From contig JABCZD010000001.1 of NCBI GenBank assembly GCA_013289855.1, forward strand, positions 186,001 to 250,000: 64,000 nucleotides of DNA. The letters are read 5' to 3'. Position 1 is the first letter of the stretch. The number at the start of each line of letters is the position of its first letter. A program made the position numbers and the translations under genes. Shown here piece by piece: positions 23,595 to 33,482 of this stretch. Origin of the DNA: Acidobacteriota bacterium. Its GTDB lineage: Bacteria; Acidobacteriota; Terriglobia; Acidiferrales; UBA7541. The notes beneath the pieces were generated by a model, which saw nothing but the letters and a program-made list of their open reading frames with translations, made no database searches and was not told the origin of the DNA.

Positions 23595-24164
23595 TCAACC
23601 GATGGTCATGTAGTATTTCGCTATCAATGCGATTTCGTAGGCGGTGGCGAAGATCGCGAAGGTTGCGTGAAATCGTTCATTCTTAACCTTGATCGCAGCC
23701 GCGCTCAACAAAATACATAAACCTGTTCGCCCATAATATACGGGGCCCAATGCGTGCAAGTAAGCGCCGCCTTTGATCAACGTGTCGACGATATCGGCGA
23801 TGAAGAGGATGGTCATCAAACTAAAAATCCATTGGCGGCGAGAATAGAAATACTCTTTGAAGCCGGCGTAGTCAGCCATCTCTTCCGGGAACAGCAGCAC
23901 GCAGAGCAGATACTGGATCACGGCGTACATGGAGATAAAGAAATAGAGGGGAAAGGTCCACTGCTGGACGGCCTGCAAACGAAACTCCCACCACCAAAAA
24001 TGGATCAAATAGAGAAAAAGAAACAAGGACCATACGAGATGCACCGAGTAGACCTTGTACTCTTTGGGATGTTGGACGATTTTTGCCACGCCGCTGAGCA
24101 GGCGTGAAACTCCCAGGCCCAAGATGATAGTGAATAGAACGCGTACGTGGAGATACATGTCCAT
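23595..24164 (-). CDS. multi-pass membrane protein of unknown function
   Basis: A 189-residue protein with about six hydrophobic helices (for example LFTIILGLGVSRLLSGVAKI, LVWSLFLFLYLIHFWWWEF, FPLYFFISMYAVIQYLLCVLLF, IFSLMTILFIADIVDTLI and FHATFAIFATAYEIALIA). The WWWEF cluster is distinctive. I do not recognise a family with a known function. It is a monocistronic gene converging on the BON lipoprotein. Confidence 0.7.
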   Translation of the reverse strand: MDMYLHVRVLFTIILGLGVSRLLSGVAKIVQHPKEYKVYSVHLVWSLFLFLYLIHFWWWEFRLQAVQQWTFPLYFFISMYAVIQYLLCVLLFPEEMADYAGFKEYFYSRRQWIFSLMTILFIADIVDTLIKGGAYLHALGPVYYGRTGLCILLSAAAIKVKNERFHATFAIFATAYEIALIAKYYMTIG

Positions 24165-24537
24165 AAATGAAATGTCCCCGTGCTTGGCGTTGGCCTTCGG
24201 CTGGAGGCGATCTTGAACAATCTAGCTGGGCGATCGTCCGGCCGCAACCTGAGTGTACGTGCCCCCGTTCTGAGTTACTTTTCGTGTCCGTTGATGCAAC
24301 TTGTCTCGCGTGCAGTCCGCTGTCGTTCTTGTGGCACGTCGGAAGCCACCTGTCAGAAGTGACAGGTGCTTTGAGCGATGAACGTGGCTAAGTTCAAGAT
24401 AACCTTGCCCTGGGCACTAGATCCCTGCCGTTGAGGGGATCCGTGGTTATAGTGTTGCCTAAACGGTTCGCTAGAGCACCAGCGAAAAGATGGGTGACGC
24501 GGCGTTGTAGAGCTGTTTGTATTCGGGAAAGGAACCC
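24165..24537. other. intergenic region with perfect hairpin
   Basis: No gene is supported. CACCTGTCA (24347-24355) and TGACAGGTG (24360-24368) form a perfect 9-bp stem with a GAAG tetraloop, about 170 bp before the YceI gene. It has no T-run, so it is more likely an RNA structural or operator element than a terminator. Confidence 0.45.
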
Positions 24538-25122
24538 ATGCGATTGTCTGTTCTGTGCCTTTTAGGTGTAGCAGTGCTGCTGCCGTCGCTAGCGCAGGCG
24601 CAAGGTCCGGTGTATGAGATTACGCCGGTGCAAAGCACGGTTAAGTTCGATGTGGAAGCGTCCGTGGCGATCAAGGGCACGTTCAGCAAATGGGACGCAA
24701 CTCTAACGTTCCCGTCCACGGATGTGACCACCGGCGTTTTGGACCTGAAGATTCAGGCCGCGTCTGTGGATACGGGAAGCGGCATGAAGAACGGCAAGCT
24801 AAAAGGGAAGGACTTTTTCAACGTAGAGCACGATCCGCTGATCACCTTTCACTCGACGAAGATTGTGCAGACCAGTCATAACACCTTCGAGGTGGACGGC
24901 GACTTTACGATCCGCGGAGTTACGAAACCCGAAAAGCTCACGCTGACGGTATCCGGCGTAGGGACCGGCAACGGCACGATCACGGGAATAATGGCGTTCG
25001 ACCGCAAGGACTACGGGATGAACAAAGGCATTCCGTTCGTCACGATCGCCAACCGCGTTGAAGTGAACGTCTCCCTCAAGGGGAAGCGCATTAGCGGGCC
25101 ACCGCTGGTCTTCAAGCAATAA
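24538..25122 (+). CDS. YceI family periplasmic protein
   Basis: A 194-residue exported protein: signal peptide (residues 1-21, ending SLAQAQ), then a YceI lipocalin-like barrel, with YEITPVQSTVKFDVEAS, GTFSKWDATLTF, KGKDFFNVEHDPLITFHSTKI, VDGDFTIRGVTKPEKLTL and DRKDYGMNKGI as family hallmarks. YceI proteins bind polyisoprenoid-like lipids; the physiological role is mostly unknown. ATG at 24538 follows GGAAAGGA. It is the first gene of a run of exported proteins reading the same way, 64 bp ahead of the arylsulfatase. Confidence 0.92.
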   Translation: MRLSVLCLLGVAVLLPSLAQAQGPVYEITPVQSTVKFDVEASVAIKGTFSKWDATLTFPSTDVTTGVLDLKIQAASVDTGSGMKNGKLKGKDFFNVEHDPLITFHSTKIVQTSHNTFEVDGDFTIRGVTKPEKLTLTVSGVGTGNGTITGIMAFDRKDYGMNKGIPFVTIANRVEVNVSLKGKRISGPPLVFKQ

Positions 25123-25186
25123 TTTCGGCAGCAATTTCTCAGCAACAATTTAACCAATAATTTAACCGACAAAGGGGAAGCACTCT

Positions 25187-27649
25187 ATGAAATCGCACGC
25201 TAGGTCAGTAATCGCAGCCTGGTTCGTGGCAGTTCTTTGTGCCTTCGTTGGCGTTTCCGTCTCGAGTGCGCAAGAGTCTTTGCCGTTTCCTCCCCAGCCG
25301 TCGGGCAGCACGGCTGGCCGGACAATGCAGGAGTCGATCTACAGTCCGGCGCCGAAGGTGAGCCATGTGCCGAAGAATGCGCCGAACATCATTATTGTCT
25401 TGATCGATGATGTCGGTCCCGGCCTTCCAGACACGTACGGCGGAGAGATCCACACGCCGGCGTTAAGCCGCATCGCGAATGAAGGCATCTCATACAACCG
25501 GTTCCACACCACCGCGATGTGCTCTCCGACGCGCGGCGCGCTGCTGACCGGAAGAAATCACCACCGAATTAGCGCCGGGCAGATCGCGGAACTGGCGAAC
25601 GACTGGGACGGATACTCCGGCATCCAGCCGAAGAGCAGCGCGATGGTGGCCGAAGTACTGAAGGACTACGGATACAGCACCGCCGCGTTCGGAAAGTGGC
25701 ACAACACGCCCGCAGAGCAGACCACCGCAGCCGGGCCATTCGATTACTGGCCCACTGGGTATGGCTTTGAATACTTCTACGGTTTCCTGGCGGGCGAAGC
25801 TTCGCAGTACGAACCCAACCTCGTCCGCAATATCGACACCGTTCATCCTCCAAAAACTTCTGGCGGCCACGACTACTACCATCTGAGCGAAGATCTGGCC
25901 GACGATGCTATTGGGTGGATGCAAAACCACAAATCTTTCGCGCCAGACAAACCCTATTTTATTTACTGGGCTAGCGGCGCTTCCCACGGGCCTCATCAGG
26001 TGCCACCGGAATGGACCGCGAAATACAAAGGCAAGTTTGATGACGGCTGGGATAAGTACCGCGAGCGCGTTTTCGCCCGGCAAAAAGCCATGGGCTACAT
26101 TCCGCAAGATGCGCAGCTCACGCCGCGCCCCGCGACCATGGCCTCATGGGACTCGATTCCAGAATCCGAGAAGCCCTTTCAGCGCCGGCTCATGGAGGTG
26201 TTTGCTGGGTTTACGGAACATGTGGACGCGCAGGTTGGGCGTTTGGTAGACGAAGTAGAGCGCGAGGGCGACAAGGACAATACGCTGATCCTGTACATCT
26301 GGGGCGATAATGGTTCATCCGCGGAGGGGCAATTCGGTTCGATCAGCGAGTTGCTGGCACAGAACGGCATTCCCACCACCACCGCGCAGCAGATCAAGGT
26401 GCTGGACACCCTTGGCGGACTCGATGCGTTGGGGTCGCCGAAGGTTGAAAACATGTATCACGCAGGATGGGCGTGGGCGGGGAGTTCGCCGTATAAATCG
26501 ACCAAGCTGGTAGCCGCGCATTTTGGTGGCACACGCAACCCGATGGCGATTCGCTGGCCTGCCAAAATCACCCCCGATAAAACGCCGCGCCCGCAATTCT
26601 TGCATGTGATCGATGTGGTCCCGACGCTTTATGACGTGGTCGGGATTACTCCACCCAGAGTAGTGAACGGTATTCAGCAGGACCCAATGGACGGGGTCAG
26701 CTTTGCAACCACGTTAAATGATCCCAAGGCCAAGGAAGTACGACACACGCAGTATTTCGAGATCATGGGCAGCCGCGGGATTTACCACGATGGTTGGTTT
26801 GCCGACACGATTGGTCCACGCCTTCCATGGCTCCCCGGTTTACCAAAAGGCGTCTTGGGTCCCAAGGGCGAACTGCTGTGGAATCCGGACAAAGATCCCT
26901 GGGAGCTTTATAACTTGGACGAAGACTGGACGCAGTCGAATGACTTGGCGGCAAAGATGCCGGACAAACTTGCTGCGATGAAAGAGCTCTTCACCATGGA
27001 ATTTGCCAAAAACCAGGGATTTCCAGTCGGTGGCGGATTGTGGGTTCCGGTGGTACGTCCGGATCTGAGAATCGCGCCTCCTTACACGGAGTGGACGTTC
27101 GCGGGAAACATGACGCGCATGCCGGAGTTCACCGCACCGGCGTTGGGTAATAAGGAGAATGTGGCCACGGTTGACGCGGAAATTCCCGCCAATGCTAATG
27201 GCGTGCTTTACGCGCTTGGAGCGTTTTCTGGCGGACTGTCCCTATACGTACAGGATGGTGTGCTTTCCTACGAGTACAACCTGTTCGAGATGCAGCGCAC
27301 GCATATTCGGGCGAAGGACAAGCTGCCTACGGGAAAGGTGAAGATCGAAGTTGAAACCAGGTACGCAGTGAAGAAGCCCGCCGGTCCGCTCGATGTGATC
27401 TTGAAAGTGAACGGCCAGCAGGTCGCAACCGGCCAGGTGCCGGTCAGCGCGCCGCTGATGTTCACCGCCAACGACTGCCTCGATATCGGCACCGATCTCG
27501 GCTCACCCGTGTCTCTGGATTACTTCGAGAAAGCGCCTTTCGCTTTCAACGGAAAGATCAGCCAAGTCCACGTGAAATATCTTGGTACGCCAACGCAGGT
27601 GCAGGAAGAGAAAAAACAGACGGACGCACAGATTCCGGACACGGAGTGA
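25187..27649 (+). CDS. secreted type I arylsulfatase
   Basis: An 820-residue exported alkaline-phosphatase-superfamily sulfatase that hydrolyses sulfate esters. A signal peptide ends near residue 29. Metal ligands D74/D75 are in LIDDVGPG. The sulfatase signature C112-S-P-T-R116 (MCSPTRGALLTGR) supplies the cysteine converted to formylglycine, and the catalytic lysine/histidine are in AFGKWHN (K170, H172). The late metal ligands are in YIWGDNGSSAEG near residue 375. The C-terminal ~200 residues form a jelly-roll-like domain (NANGVLYALGAFSGGLSLYVQDG). No sulfatase-maturing enzyme is visible in the window. The presence of Cys rather than Ser is compatible with either FGE or anSME maturation. Confidence 0.92.
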   Translation: MKSHARSVIAAWFVAVLCAFVGVSVSSAQESLPFPPQPSGSTAGRTMQESIYSPAPKVSHVPKNAPNIIIVLIDDVGPGLPDTYGGEIHTPALSRIANEGISYNRFHTTAMCSPTRGALLTGRNHHRISAGQIAELANDWDGYSGIQPKSSAMVAEVLKDYGYSTAAFGKWHNTPAEQTTAAGPFDYWPTGYGFEYFYGFLAGEASQYEPNLVRNIDTVHPPKTSGGHDYYHLSEDLADDAIGWMQNHKSFAPDKPYFIYWASGASHGPHQVPPEWTAKYKGKFDDGWDKYRERVFARQKAMGYIPQDAQLTPRPATMASWDSIPESEKPFQRRLMEVFAGFTEHVDAQVGRLVDEVEREGDKDNTLILYIWGDNGSSAEGQFGSISELLAQNGIPTTTAQQIKVLDTLGGLDALGSPKVENMYHAGWAWAGSSPYKSTKLVAAHFGGTRNPMAIRWPAKITPDKTPRPQFLHVIDVVPTLYDVVGITPPRVVNGIQQDPMDGVSFATTLNDPKAKEVRHTQYFEIMGSRGIYHDGWFADTIGPRLPWLPGLPKGVLGPKGELLWNPDKDPWELYNLDEDWTQSNDLAAKMPDKLAAMKELFTMEFAKNQGFPVGGGLWVPVVRPDLRIAPPYTEWTFAGNMTRMPEFTAPALGNKENVATVDAEIPANANGVLYALGAFSGGLSLYVQDGVLSYEYNLFEMQRTHIRAKDKLPTGKVKIEVETRYAVKKPAGPLDVILKVNGQQVATGQVPVSAPLMFTANDCLDIGTDLGSPVSLDYFEKAPFAFNGKISQVHVKYLGTPTQVQEEKKQTDAQIPDTE

Positions 27650-27755
27650 AGCAGGCAGCCGATGGTCTTCGGGCAATCGAGTGCAGGCAACGTTGTCGTC
27701 GTGCCGGGCCAGAAAGCGAAACGAGAATTTGTCAGTTTGACGAGGAGAACAACTC

Positions 27756-29171
27756 ATGAACCAAAAGTGCCTCCCAGAATTGACGATCGTCGTTGTTTTC
27801 ATGCTCGGGTGCGCCCTGGCGCTATCGTCAAGCGCGCCGGCTACGGACGATTTGTCGCCCGCCGAGGCCCGCGCTATCGCCAAGGAAGCGTACATCTACG
27901 GTTTCCCGATGGTGGATAGCTACCGCATTCAATACGACTATTTCACCGACACCAAAAATCCAGAATTTAAAGCCCCGTGGAACCACATCGCGAATATTCC
28001 CCGAGTCACCACGCCTGCCGACACCACGGCCCAAACGCCGAATGCCGACACTCCTTATTCATGGTTGGGCCTCGACCTTCGCGCCGAGCCTATCGTGCTC
28101 ACCATGCCGGTGATTCCGAAAGAGCGCTACTTCACCGTGCAACTCATCGATGCCTACACTTTTAATTTTGATTACATCGGCAGCCGCGTCACCGGCAACG
28201 ACGGTGGAGTTTTTCTGATAGCAGGCCCCGGCTGGAAGGGCGCGACGCCCAACGGAGTAACGAAAGTAATTCACGCGGACACCGACTTCATTTTCGCTTT
28301 CTACCGCGTACAACTTTTCAATCCTAACGATCTGGACAACGTCAAGAAAGTGCAAGCGGGTTTCAAGGTTCAGACTCTTTCGTCGTTCGCGGGTACGCCG
28401 GCAGTCACTACGCAGGCGGTTAACTTCATCAAGCCGATCAGCCGCGCGGATCAGAAGACTTCGCTCCAATTCTTCAACATTCTGAATTTCGTTCTCCAGT
28501 ACTGCCCAACCGATCCTTCCGAAGTCGATTTGATGGCTCGCTTCGCAAAGATTGGCGTGGGAGCAGGAAAGACTTTGGATGTCAGCAAACTATCTCCAGA
28601 AATGCGCACGGCGATGGAACAAGGTATGGCCGATGGCTGGGCGGATTTTAACGGTGTCTTCGCTCTATTCAATCAGGGCAAAGTCCAATCCGGGGATGTC
28701 TTCGGAACCCGCGCGTACATGAAGAACAACTATTCGTACAGGATGGCCGCTGCCGTCCTTGGCATCTACGGCAATTCAAAAGAAGAAGCGATGTACCCAC
28801 TCTATGGTGTCGATTCCACTGGCCAGAAACTCTCCGGTGCCAACAAATACACCCTGCACTTTGCCAACGGACAGTTGCCGCCGGTGAACGCCTTCTGGTC
28901 ACTGACGATGTACAAAATGCCCGAGAGCCTTCTCGTCGCGAATCCGATCAACCGTTACCTCATCAACTCGCCGATGCTGCCTGAGCTGAAGAAAGATGCC
29001 GACGGTGGGCTGACGATTTACATTCAGAATGATTCTCCAGGCAAAGAGAAGGAAGCCAACTGGCTGCCAGCGCCGGTCGGCCCGTTTATGATGTATTTGC
29101 GTCTCTACTGGCCCAAAGATTCCGCGTTAGAAGGTCAGTGGACTGCACCGAAGGTTGACCGTGTCCAGTAA
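27756..29171 (+). CDS. secreted DUF1254/DUF1214 protein (first of three)
   Basis: A 471-residue exported protein: signal peptide (residues 1-29), an N-terminal DUF1254 domain (AKEAYIYGFPMVDSYRIQYDYF, QTPNADTPYSWLGLDL, ERYFTVQLIDAYTFNFDYIGSR with a Gly-rich tail) and a C-terminal DUF1214 domain (YTLHFANGQLPPVNAFWSLTMY, MLPELKKDADGGLTIYIQN, NWLPAPVGPFMMYLRLYWP). The biochemical function of this architecture is unknown. AGGAGA precedes the ATG. It is about 105 bp after the arylsulfatase and 48 bp before a related gene, and is the most divergent of the three. Confidence 0.88.
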   Translation: MNQKCLPELTIVVVFMLGCALALSSSAPATDDLSPAEARAIAKEAYIYGFPMVDSYRIQYDYFTDTKNPEFKAPWNHIANIPRVTTPADTTAQTPNADTPYSWLGLDLRAEPIVLTMPVIPKERYFTVQLIDAYTFNFDYIGSRVTGNDGGVFLIAGPGWKGATPNGVTKVIHADTDFIFAFYRVQLFNPNDLDNVKKVQAGFKVQTLSSFAGTPAVTTQAVNFIKPISRADQKTSLQFFNILNFVLQYCPTDPSEVDLMARFAKIGVGAGKTLDVSKLSPEMRTAMEQGMADGWADFNGVFALFNQGKVQSGDVFGTRAYMKNNYSYRMAAAVLGIYGNSKEEAMYPLYGVDSTGQKLSGANKYTLHFANGQLPPVNAFWSLTMYKMPESLLVANPINRYLINSPMLPELKKDADGGLTIYIQNDSPGKEKEANWLPAPVGPFMMYLRLYWPKDSALEGQWTAPKVDRVQ

Positions 29172-29219
29172 CCGACAGATCGAACGTGTAAGCAACGTCG
29201 CCAGATAAAGGAGCTTTGA

Positions 29220-30740
29220 ATGAGATCCACAAAGTGCGTTGTCGCTGCCCTGTTTGCATTCGCCTGCGCCGGAGTTACAGCTCGCGCGCAGACCGCGGCG
29301 AAGACGGACATACCGCAGTCAACCTTTAAGTCGATCTCTACCCCCGACAAACTGGATACACCCATTGGCAAGCTGACTTTTTCTGACGGCGTGCCGACCG
29401 GAGACACCGTCAAAACCCTCTACGACAATCTCGACCGCACGCGCGGCGTCACGGTGTATCTCGATAACCTCGGTGCCGTGGCGATACGCGCTTTTCTGTC
29501 GGCGCTTGCCGCGCAGGGTGCCGACGCGCCCAACCATGTCGCCATTTTCGCGCAGCTGATGGACTCACAGGCTGTCGTTCTAACAGCGAACACATCCACG
29601 CTTTACGCCTTCTCCCGGACCGACCTTTCAAAAGACGGCCCGACCGTCATCGAAATCCCTCAGGGGATGCTCGGCTTTCTCGACGATGATTGGGAGCGCT
29701 TCGTCGGAGATCTCGGCGTCACGGGTCCCGACAAGGGCAAAGGCGGCAAGTATCTCGTTTTGCCTGCGGGCTACGACGGCCAGATTCCCGACGGATATTT
29801 CCTGCTGAAGCCGCGCACCAACAAAAATTTTCTTTTCTTGCGCGGCGGGATTGCCAACGGTCTCGAAGCTGGCGCCAAGAACATGACTTCGGGGATTAAG
29901 ATTTACCCGCTGAAAGACGCAGCGAGTCCCGCTCCGACGACCTTCATCAGTCTGTCCGGCAAATCCGTCAACACACTTTTCCCAAACACGCTGGACTACT
30001 TCGAGTACCTGAACGCAGTGGTTCAGGACGAGCCCATCGACGCGATTGACTCGTCGCAGCGTGGCGCCATCGCCACCATCGGCATCGTCAAGGGCCAGCC
30101 GTTCGCGCCCGACGACCGGATGAAGAAACTGCTCACGGAATCCGCCGCGCTCGGAAGCGCCACCTCCCGCGCCATCACTTTTGAGCCGCGCATAAGCGGT
30201 GTGTATCTCTACCCCGGCACCGATAGCGTCTGGTCGGCGTTCTTCGCGAACAGGAACGCTACGTTTGAGTTGGATGGCACGATGCAACTTGAAGCGGCTG
30301 CGCTGTACTACTTCAATGCCGGCGGCGTCACGCCAGCCATGGCGAACACGGCCGTAGGCGTCGGATCCGATTACGCCGGGGCCTATCTTGACGCCAGGAA
30401 ACAGCCGTTCGATGGTTCCAAAACCTACCAGCTCCATCTGCCGCCCAACGTGCCGGTAAACAACTTCTGGGCGGTCACGATTTACGACACGCAGTCGCGC
30501 TCGATGTTGCAAACGGGCCAAAAATTCCCGACAGTCGGAAGCCAGACCAAGGGAATCGAGAAGAACGCGGACGGCTCGTATGACGTTTACTTTGCGCCGA
30601 AAGCGCCGGCAGGCAAAGAGAACAACTGGCTGCAGACCGTTCCAGGCAAGAGCTGGTTTGTGATACTGCGCATGTACGGTCCACTGGAGCCCTGGCTCAA
30701 CAAGACCTGGCGGCCGAGTGAGATCGCGCTGGTGAAGTGA
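29220..30740 (+). CDS. secreted DUF1254/DUF1214 protein (second of three)
   Basis: A 506-residue exported protein with signal peptide (residues 1-23, ending TARAQ). The DUF1254 part starts TPIGKLTFSDGVPTGDTVKTLYDNLD and includes TANTSTLYAFSRTDLSKDGPTVIEIP. A Gly/Lys segment GKGGKYLVLPAGYDGQIPDGYF follows. The DUF1214 part has TYQLHLPPNVPVNNFWAVTIYD, RSMLQTGQKFPTVGSQ and NWLQTVPGKSWFVILRMYGP. It shares these motifs almost word for word with the next gene, so the two are a tandem duplication. AAAGGAG precedes the ATG. The substrate is unknown. Confidence 0.88.
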   Translation: MRSTKCVVAALFAFACAGVTARAQTAAKTDIPQSTFKSISTPDKLDTPIGKLTFSDGVPTGDTVKTLYDNLDRTRGVTVYLDNLGAVAIRAFLSALAAQGADAPNHVAIFAQLMDSQAVVLTANTSTLYAFSRTDLSKDGPTVIEIPQGMLGFLDDDWERFVGDLGVTGPDKGKGGKYLVLPAGYDGQIPDGYFLLKPRTNKNFLFLRGGIANGLEAGAKNMTSGIKIYPLKDAASPAPTTFISLSGKSVNTLFPNTLDYFEYLNAVVQDEPIDAIDSSQRGAIATIGIVKGQPFAPDDRMKKLLTESAALGSATSRAITFEPRISGVYLYPGTDSVWSAFFANRNATFELDGTMQLEAAALYYFNAGGVTPAMANTAVGVGSDYAGAYLDARKQPFDGSKTYQLHLPPNVPVNNFWAVTIYDTQSRSMLQTGQKFPTVGSQTKGIEKNADGSYDVYFAPKAPAGKENNWLQTVPGKSWFVILRMYGPLEPWLNKTWRPSEIALVK

Positions 30741-30772
30741 ATGGGACAGGCAATCCGCGGAGGAGACAGAAA

Positions 30773-32284
30773 GTGAAAATCAAAACTTACCTAGCCGTAG
30801 TCGCGCTTTCTGGCATTTTGGGTTTGACCGTAGCCAAGGCACAGACGCCGCCAAAGATGAAGATGACCACACCAATCCCGGCGTCCATCACGACGCCGGA
30901 TTCTGTTGACACGCCCATCGGCACCCTAAAGTTCTTTGACGGCTTCCCGGACGACGCGACGGTTGAGAAGGTGTACGACAATCTCGACTTTCAGCGTGGT
31001 GTGCAAGCGTTTTTGAGTGGCATGCCTGGTGCGTCGCTCGTCGGTATGCGCACGGGATTTCGCAAGCTGGGTGCTCTCAACAACAATGTTTTGCTTTTCG
31101 GAAACCGTCTGGATTCCAAGTCACTTTTCCTCACAGGTAACACGGACTCCGCCTACTTCAGCACCTGGATTAATTTGAAAGACGGCCCGATGGTGCTTGA
31201 AACGCCTCCCAAGGTGCTGGCGTTTCTCGACGACTCTTGGTTTCAGTACGTTACGGATATCGGCAACGCCGGACGTGACAAAGGGCAGGGCGGCAAGTAC
31301 CTCGTGCTTCCGCCGGGCTACGACGGCCCAGTGCCAGAGGGCTACTTTGTCGCCCGTTCGCGCACTTATAATCTGTGGCTCATGGGCCGGGGATTCAAGG
31401 TGAATGGCGACCTTACGCCTGCCGTAGAGGGCATCAAGAAAAACCTGCGCATTTATCCGCTGGCGCAGGCGAAGAACCCTCCGCCAACGAACTTCATTAA
31501 TGGTTCGGGCGTTGAGCTGAATACAGTCCACTCCAATGATTTCAGCTACTTCGAAGAACTGGACGAGGTGGTACAGGAAGAGCCGAGCGAGGCGCTGGAC
31601 CCCGAGAGGCTCGGCTTGTTCGCTTCCATCGGGATTGAGAAAGGCAAGCCGTTTGCCCCCGATGCGCGGATGAAGAAAATTCTCACCAACTCAGCCGCAG
31701 TCGGTAATGCCACCGCTAGGGCCCTCTTGTTCCGCACGCGCATGAAGGACGCCTACTACTTTCCGAACAGCGCTTGGTTCACGACATTTTCTGGCGGATA
31801 CGAGTTCTTATCGCAACCCGGCGTGCGCAATCTCGACGCCCGCACCATGTTCTTCTACTACGCAACGGGGATTACACCCGCGATGGCTATGAAGATGGTG
31901 GGTATCGGTTCGCAATATGCGGCGGCGTTCGTGGATTCCACGGGGAAACCGCTAGACGGGAGCAAGACCTACAAGATTCACTTGCCGCCAAACATTCCCG
32001 CAAAGGACTTTTGGTCGTTCGTCGTTTATGACAACCAAACTCGTTCGATGCTGCAAACCGACGAGCAATTTCCGAGCATCGGCAGTGAAGACAAAACCGT
32101 CGTCGTCAATCCAGATACATCGGTAGACGTTTATTTCGGACCGAAAGCACCAGCGGGGCACGAAACCAACTGGGTTCAAACCGTACCCGGTAAGGGTTGG
32201 AACGTTTTACTTCGGCTCTACGGTCCGCTGCAACCGTGGTTTGACAAGACGTGGAAGCCCGGCGAGTTTGAGCTGGTGAAGTGA
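30773..32284 (+). CDS. secreted DUF1254/DUF1214 protein (third of three)
   Basis: A 503-residue exported protein, paralogous to the gene just upstream: TPIGTLKFFDGFPDDATVEKVYDNLDFQRG, GNTDSAYFSTWINLKDGPMVLETPP, GQGGKYLVLPPGYDGPVPEGYF, TYKIHLPPNIPAKDFWSFVVYDNQTRSMLQTDEQFP and NWVQTVPGKGWNVLLRLYGPLQPW, each quoted in segments. The signal peptide ends near TVAKAQ. GTG at 30773 is chosen because GGAGGAGA lies directly upstream; an earlier in-frame GTG at 30737 overlaps the previous stop codon. A 32-bp gap to the second copy points to co-transcription. Confidence 0.88.
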   Translation: MKIKTYLAVVALSGILGLTVAKAQTPPKMKMTTPIPASITTPDSVDTPIGTLKFFDGFPDDATVEKVYDNLDFQRGVQAFLSGMPGASLVGMRTGFRKLGALNNNVLLFGNRLDSKSLFLTGNTDSAYFSTWINLKDGPMVLETPPKVLAFLDDSWFQYVTDIGNAGRDKGQGGKYLVLPPGYDGPVPEGYFVARSRTYNLWLMGRGFKVNGDLTPAVEGIKKNLRIYPLAQAKNPPPTNFINGSGVELNTVHSNDFSYFEELDEVVQEEPSEALDPERLGLFASIGIEKGKPFAPDARMKKILTNSAAVGNATARALLFRTRMKDAYYFPNSAWFTTFSGGYEFLSQPGVRNLDARTMFFYYATGITPAMAMKMVGIGSQYAAAFVDSTGKPLDGSKTYKIHLPPNIPAKDFWSFVVYDNQTRSMLQTDEQFPSIGSEDKTVVVNPDTSVDVYFGPKAPAGHETNWVQTVPGKGWNVLLRLYGPLQPWFDKTWKPGEFELVK

Positions 32285-32386
32285 GGTAACGGCGGGGTAT
32301 TTTTGAAGACCTAAGGGGTGGGTTCTGTGTAGGCCGAGTCAAGCAAATCGAAACTAGGAGAAGAATCAATCCGTTGGAGGAGAGCA

Positions 32387-33385
32387 ATGAAAAGCTACAA
32401 GCTAGTCCGTGGAATGCTGATGGTGAGTGGTCTATTGGTGTTTATGGCCGGAACCGCGTTTGCACAGGAGAAGGCGGCTGCTGGCGCCGTGCAGGTTCAC
32501 GTAGTCATCACCGCCGAAGCCCAGCGGGCGGACACTGAGCTACCGGTGTTGAAACAGGGCGACGTCTCGGTGAAGCAAGGGAAGACGGTCCTGCAAGTGG
32601 CGCAATTAATTCCGGCCAGGGGAGACAACAACGCGCTGCAGTTATTCATTCTGATCGACGACACGCTCGACACGCAGGTGGGAAACAATCTCACCGACCT
32701 GCGGGAGTTTATCAGCGCGCAACCTGCGACGACGCTCATCGGTATCGGCTACATGTCCAACGCGGGCGTGAACATCGCGCAGAATTTCACACCCGATCAT
32801 GCGCTCGCCGCCAAGGCGCTGCGCCTGCCACGCGGAAGTCTATCGAGCATGGACAGCCCGTACTTGTCGCTGATCAACCTGGTGAAGGGTTGGCCGCAAC
32901 AGAACGTCCGCCGTGAAGTGGTGATGGTGACCGATGGCATCGACCGACTGCGCGGGGAACAACCCACGGCTTCTCAGTTAGGCCCCCGGTTCGGGCCGGC
33001 TTACCACAGCATGCCGAGCATGAGCCCGGACGTGAACTCCGCTAGCGAAATCAGCCAGCGCTACAACGTCATTGTTAGCTCGCTCTACGCAGTTGGCGTG
33101 GGCCGTGTAGCGCGAAGTTCCTGGGACCTGCAGCTTGGCCTCTCGGGACTTTCGAAGCTGGCAGACGAGACGGGCGGAGAATGTTTTTCGCTGGGAACGT
33201 CCAACGCGGTTAGTTTTAAGCCCTATTTGGACCGCTTGCAGAAGATTCTCGACAATCAATATTACCTGGTCTTCCTGGCCACGCCGGGTAAGAAGCCCGG
33301 GCTTCAGCGCGTCAAGATCGCCACTGAAGTGTCAAACGTCGAGATAGCGGCGCCGGACAACGTCTGGGTTGCGGCTGGAAAATGA
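32387..33385 (+). CDS. secreted VWFA-domain protein
   Basis: A 332-residue exported protein: signal peptide (residues 1-27, ending TAFAQ), then a short beta domain (VHVVITAEAQRADTELPVLKQGDVSVKQG split at residue ~55). A von Willebrand A-like domain starts at LQLFILIDDTLDTQVGNNL, where the usual DxSxS metal site is changed to DDTLD. Another element is REVVMVTDGIDRL. It resembles the VWFA-related proteins expanded in Acidobacteriota, thought to mediate adhesion or protein assembly outside the cell. GGAGGAG precedes the ATG. It is about 100 bp after the DUF1254 trio. Confidence 0.82.
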   Translation: MKSYKLVRGMLMVSGLLVFMAGTAFAQEKAAAGAVQVHVVITAEAQRADTELPVLKQGDVSVKQGKTVLQVAQLIPARGDNNALQLFILIDDTLDTQVGNNLTDLREFISAQPATTLIGIGYMSNAGVNIAQNFTPDHALAAKALRLPRGSLSSMDSPYLSLINLVKGWPQQNVRREVVMVTDGIDRLRGEQPTASQLGPRFGPAYHSMPSMSPDVNSASEISQRYNVIVSSLYAVGVGRVARSSWDLQLGLSGLSKLADETGGECFSLGTSNAVSFKPYLDRLQKILDNQYYLVFLATPGKKPGLQRVKIATEVSNVEIAAPDNVWVAAGK

Positions 33386-33482
33386 AATTGCTGGTGTGAA
33401 TAAGATCTCCGCTGATCGTCAGACAATAGCAAATTACAGAACTCGCGCGGATGAGTAGGAAAGCTTGTCACAAGGAGCGGTT

